DNA from: an uncultured Bacteroidota bacterium
Lineage (GTDB): Bacteria; Bacteroidota; Bacteroidia; Bacteroidales; P3
NCBI GenBank assembly: GCA_902784865.1
Contig: CACZWL010000007.1
Location: forward strand, 40,106 to 104,105
Direction of reading: 5' to 3'
Length of the DNA stretch: 64,000 bases
Part shown: positions 61,442 through 64,000 of the stretch, in pieces
Position numbering within the stretch: the stretch's first letter is position 1
Layout: each line of letters opens with the position of its first letter
Made by a program: the position numbers and the translations under genes
Notes under the pieces: model-generated
Seen by the model: the letters and a program-made list of their open reading frames with translations, nothing else
Databases searched by the model: none
What the model was told of the DNA's origin: nothing

Positions 61442-61780
61442 GGCTGTGCGGCGCCCCTTTTGCGAGGGGACACAATAAAAAAGGGAAAATCGCGTCAGGA
61501 GAGGTGAAAAAGGAGACGCCTATGAATGAAAACAAAATATTCTCTGATAACATCCGCCGAGACCTCTGAGCGAGAGTTCGGCAATCTGAAACGGATTAAC
61601 GACAATTATCCCAAATACGTGGTGACGATGGATCCTATGGCCTCGCTGGTGAACGACAACGGCATTCGGGTGCTACAGGCAGAAGATTTCCTTCTGTAGC
61701 TAGCGAGTATCCTGATCCGTATATCCGAAGTACAATAAAATTAGTTTTTTTGCGTTAGCGAAAGAGAAAATAGGACGCCT
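61442..61780 (+). other. 339-bp spacer with 19-bp direct repeats around a gene remnant
   Basis: Near-identical repeats GACGCCTATGAATGAAAAC (61515-61533) and GACGCCTATGAATGTAAAC (61774-61792), the second overlapping the DUF389 start codon, enclose the ATPase remnant. No promoter box was recognised. Confidence 0.75.
61526..61699 (+). pseudogene. C-terminal remnant of an AAA ATPase/DUF4143 protein
   Basis: A 57-codon frame reading KYSLITSAETSEREFGNL, then INDNYPKYVVTMDPM and a final IRVLQAEDFLL. This is the C-terminal tail typical of Bacteroidota ATP-binding proteins with a DUF4143 domain, normally about 380-420 aa. The rest is missing, so it is a decayed fragment. Confidence 0.75.
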
Positions 61781-63070
61781 ATGAATGTAAACCCACGAGA
61801 GTCGCTTGCACATATCAAGCAGTATTTCAACCTCTTGCACGACAAAGAAGACGAGCGCGAGGTCGTCGAGCAGGTGCGCGGCAGCATCGTGTTCCGCGGC
61901 ACCAACCTGTGGATTCTCATTTTCGCCATCCTCATCGCCTCGCTGGGGCTGAACGTGAACTCCACAGCCGTCATCATCGGCGCCATGCTGGTGTCGCCCC
62001 TGATGGGCCCCATCATCGGCATGGGGCTCGCCGTCGGCATCAGCGACTCCGAGCTGCTGAAGCAGTCGCTGAAGAACTACGGCGTGGCCACGCTCATCTC
62101 GGTGGTGACGGCCACGGTCTATTTCTTCATCTCGCCCCTGAGCGAGGCGCAGAGCGAGCTGCTGGCACGCACCTCGCCGAGCCTCTACGATGTGCTCATC
62201 GCCTTCTGCGGCGGCGCTGCCGGCGTGCTGGCGCTGACCACCAAGAGCAAGGGGCAGGTCATCCCCGGCGTGGCCATCGCCACAGCCCTCATGCCTCCCC
62301 TCTGCACCGCAGGCTACGGCCTGGCCACAGCCCAGTGGAGCTACTTCTTCGGCGCCTTCTACCTCTTCTTCATCAACACCGTCTTCATCGCCACCGCCAC
62401 CTTCCTGGGCACCAAGCTGCTGCGCTTCCACCCCGTCCAGGCTGTCTCTTCCGAACGCTCGCTCCACGGACGCCGCGTCATCTACGGCATCGTCGTCGTC
62501 ACCCTACTGCCTGCAGCCTACATGACCTACAACATTGTGCGCCAGAACGTTTTCGAGCGCAATATGCACAGCTTCGTGCGCAACGAGGTCGACCAGAACG
62601 GCACCCAGATCCTCTCCACGCAGACCGCGGGCGACACCCTACGCATCGTCGCCGTAGGCCGCGAAATCACCGAGGAGGCCGTTGCCAACGCCCGCTCGCG
62701 CATGCGCTTCTACGGCCTCGCCGACTACCACCTGCACATCATACAGGCCGGCGGCGAAGGGTCGCCCATCGCCGAGCACCTCTCCAACGCCCAGAATGCC
62801 AACGCCATGCTCAGCGCACAGATCGCCGACCTCCAGCGCCAACTGGCGGCCTACGCCGCCTTCGACACCCTCTCGCACCGCATCGCCCTCGAGGCGGCGC
62901 CGCTCTTCCCCGAGGTCGAGAAACTCGCCGTCGGCCGCATGGACGGCCGCGCCGTGGCCATTGCCACCCTGGCCGACGACGCCAGGCTACACTCCGCCGA
63001 CCGCCAGCGCCTCGAGCAGTGGCTGCAGACCAGGGTGCAGGACGACAACCTTGAACTCATAATCCGCTAA
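61781..63070 (+). CDS. DUF389 family membrane protein
   Basis: 429 aa. Six or so membrane helices in residues 40-245, including the family core LNVNSTAVIIGAMLVSPLMGPI and KGQVIPGVAIATALMPPLCTAGYGL. A C-terminal soluble domain of about 170 residues follows the last helix. Function of DUF389 unknown. Six-nt spacer to the metallophosphoesterase gene. Confidence 0.9.
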   Translation: MNVNPRESLAHIKQYFNLLHDKEDEREVVEQVRGSIVFRGTNLWILIFAILIASLGLNVNSTAVIIGAMLVSPLMGPIIGMGLAVGISDSELLKQSLKNYGVATLISVVTATVYFFISPLSEAQSELLARTSPSLYDVLIAFCGGAAGVLALTTKSKGQVIPGVAIATALMPPLCTAGYGLATAQWSYFFGAFYLFFINTVFIATATFLGTKLLRFHPVQAVSSERSLHGRRVIYGIVVVTLLPAAYMTYNIVRQNVFERNMHSFVRNEVDQNGTQILSTQTAGDTLRIVAVGREITEEAVANARSRMRFYGLADYHLHIIQAGGEGSPIAEHLSNAQNANAMLSAQIADLQRQLAAYAAFDTLSHRIALEAAPLFPEVEKLAVGRMDGRAVAIATLADDARLHSADRQRLEQWLQTRVQDDNLELIIR

Positions 63071-63076
63071 TCGGCC

Positions 63077-63925
63077 ATGCGCTTCGCTCTCGTCGTACTC
63101 TTCGTCATAGCCCTGATGGCCTACGTGGGCTGGCACCTCTGGACGCTCCCCCCGCTGCCCGCCTGGGCGCGCTGGCTCATCGTCGCCCTGCAGGCCCTCG
63201 GCTTCGCCATGTTCTGCATCGCCATGTCGCCACTCCTCGACCGCATGCCCATGCCCGTGGCCTCCCTTATATATAATGTAGGGACCCGCTCGCTGATGGT
63301 CATGCTCTACCTGCTGATGGCTTTCCTGCTGGCCGACCTGCTGCGCCTGGTGCACCTGCTGCCCGCCGCCTGGCTGCGCGACAGCCTGCCGGCCTCGCTC
63401 GCGCTCCTCGGCCTCATGGCCGCCATCTTCGTCTACGGACGCATACACTACGAGCACAAGCAGCCCGTCAGCCTCGACCTCGACAGCGGCGGACGCCTCG
63501 GCCAGCCGCTCAAGCTGCTGGCCGTCAGCGACCTGCACCTGGGCTACCACAACCGGCGCGCCGACCTGGCCCTGTGGGTCGACCTCATCAACGCCGAGCG
63601 CCCCGACGCCGTGCTCATCGCCGGCGACATCATCGACCGCTCGCTGCGGCCCCTGCTCGACGACGGCATGGCCGCCGAGCTGCGACGCATACAAGCACCC
63701 GTCTACGCCTGCCTCGGCAACCACGAGTACTATGCCGGCTACTTCGACCGCCCGGCCGACGTCGAGCGATTCTTCGCCGACGCCGGCGTCACCCTCCTGC
63801 GCGACAGCGTGGCCTCGCTCGGCACCCTGGCCGTCATCGGCCGCGACGACCGCAGCAACCCGCGCCGACTCTCCATCGACGCACTGAAAGAAAAATTCCT
63901 AATTCGACGTAATGGACAAAATTAA
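63077..63925 (+). pseudogene. Metallophosphoesterase with N-terminal membrane helices, 3' end disrupted
   Basis: 282 codons. Four N-terminal hydrophobic helices (residues 1-125), then the phosphoesterase metal sites LLAVSDLHLG, AGDIIDR and GNHEYYAGY. The family needs further His motifs (GHTHxGQ) that are absent: the frame becomes AT-rich and stops shortly after RLSIDALKEKF. The downstream DNA looks foreign, so an insertion has probably cut off the last 80-100 residues and left the enzyme inactive. Confidence 0.8.
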
Positions 63926-64000
63926 TGGTCGGACCGACGTGAAAGCGTGATTTTGTCGTTACTTTGACAAAGTCAAAGGTCATGAACAAAAAAAATGCTT
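63899..64000 (+). mobile_element. Probable left end of an inserted element
   Basis: Base composition changes abruptly from GC-rich to AT-rich inside the metallophosphoesterase. The segment contains a CTTTGACAAAG palindrome and an ATG (63982: MNKKNA) opening a frame that runs off the window. Family not determinable from this fragment. Confidence 0.45.

Overview
The window is a gene-dense chromosomal stretch from an anaerobic member of the Bacteroidota, probably an uncultured Bacteroidales-like lineage. The evidence is consistent. Promoters carry the Bacteroidota TAnnTTTG -7 box, several with a TTTG element 19-21 nt upstream, and starts lack Shine-Dalgarno sites. At least four secreted proteins look like type IX secretion (T9SS) cargo. 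S46 dipeptidyl-peptidase, THUMP-like methyltransferase, DUF4292-like, LRR-BspA and GxxExxY families are present. Coding DNA is GC-rich with C-ending codons, while spacers are AT-rich. I found no rRNA, tRNA or CRISPR array.

Layout. 1-5.5 kb: 3' end of a DPP7-type peptidase, then sigma-54 (rpoN) fused in frame to an M23 endopeptidase, ribH, fmt and a HU gene. 5.7-12.3 kb: gpsA plus an acyltransferase, a RecD-like helicase, secG, a TPR-like protein, rpmH and rlmD. 12.8-19.7 kb: two large T9SS cargo proteins around apbE and yicC. 20-23.5 kb: an envelope operon (TPR lipoprotein, DUF4292-like, LolA-like) ending in tadA, and a convergent rubredoxin. 23.9-26.4 kb: nucleotidyltransferase, a decayed GxxExxY gene and a THUMP-like methyltransferase. 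26.4-29.7 kb: rplM-rpsI-rpsB-tsf. 29.7-34.7 kb: small genes separated by copies of a 92-bp palindromic element, then a GH29 fucosidase. 34.9-38 kb: ribD, rnhA, prmC, dtd. 38-44 kb: CotH-like protein, UvrD/PcrA helicase, high-molecular-weight rubredoxin and flavodiiron protein. 44.5-47.7 kb: cutC and a large transglutaminase lipoprotein whose gene carries embedded repeats. 47.7-54.3 kb: AlgJ-like/MBOAT O-acetylation pair, glmS, cyclophilin-like lipoprotein, acetyltransferase, DUF4595-like lipoprotein. 54.5-57.4 kb: a four-subunit 2-oxoacid:ferredoxin oxidoreductase operon. 57.6-61.4 kb: an ECF sigma factor operon leading into a leucine-rich-repeat T9SS protein. 61.4-64 kb: an ATPase remnant, a DUF389 membrane protein, and a metallophosphoesterase cut short by what looks like an inserted element at the window edge.

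Physiology. Peptide breakdown (DPP7), 2-oxoacid oxidation to acyl-CoA with ferredoxin, and oxygen/NO detoxification by the flavodiiron-rubredoxin pair fit an anaerobe that uses amino acids and some host or plant glycans.

Most unusual signals: (i) the rpoN-M23 fusion; (ii) several intergenic repeat families, namely a 92-bp palindrome that fills spacers just upstream of start codons, CTAG/AAATCCTAGG-type decamer arrays, and a degenerate element seen in six spacers; (iii) such repeats inside coding sequence, including a perfect 46-bp palindrome in the transglutaminase gene; (iv) both GxxExxY loci being bracketed by inverted repeats; (v) apparently leaderless transcripts for cutC and a radical SAM gene.
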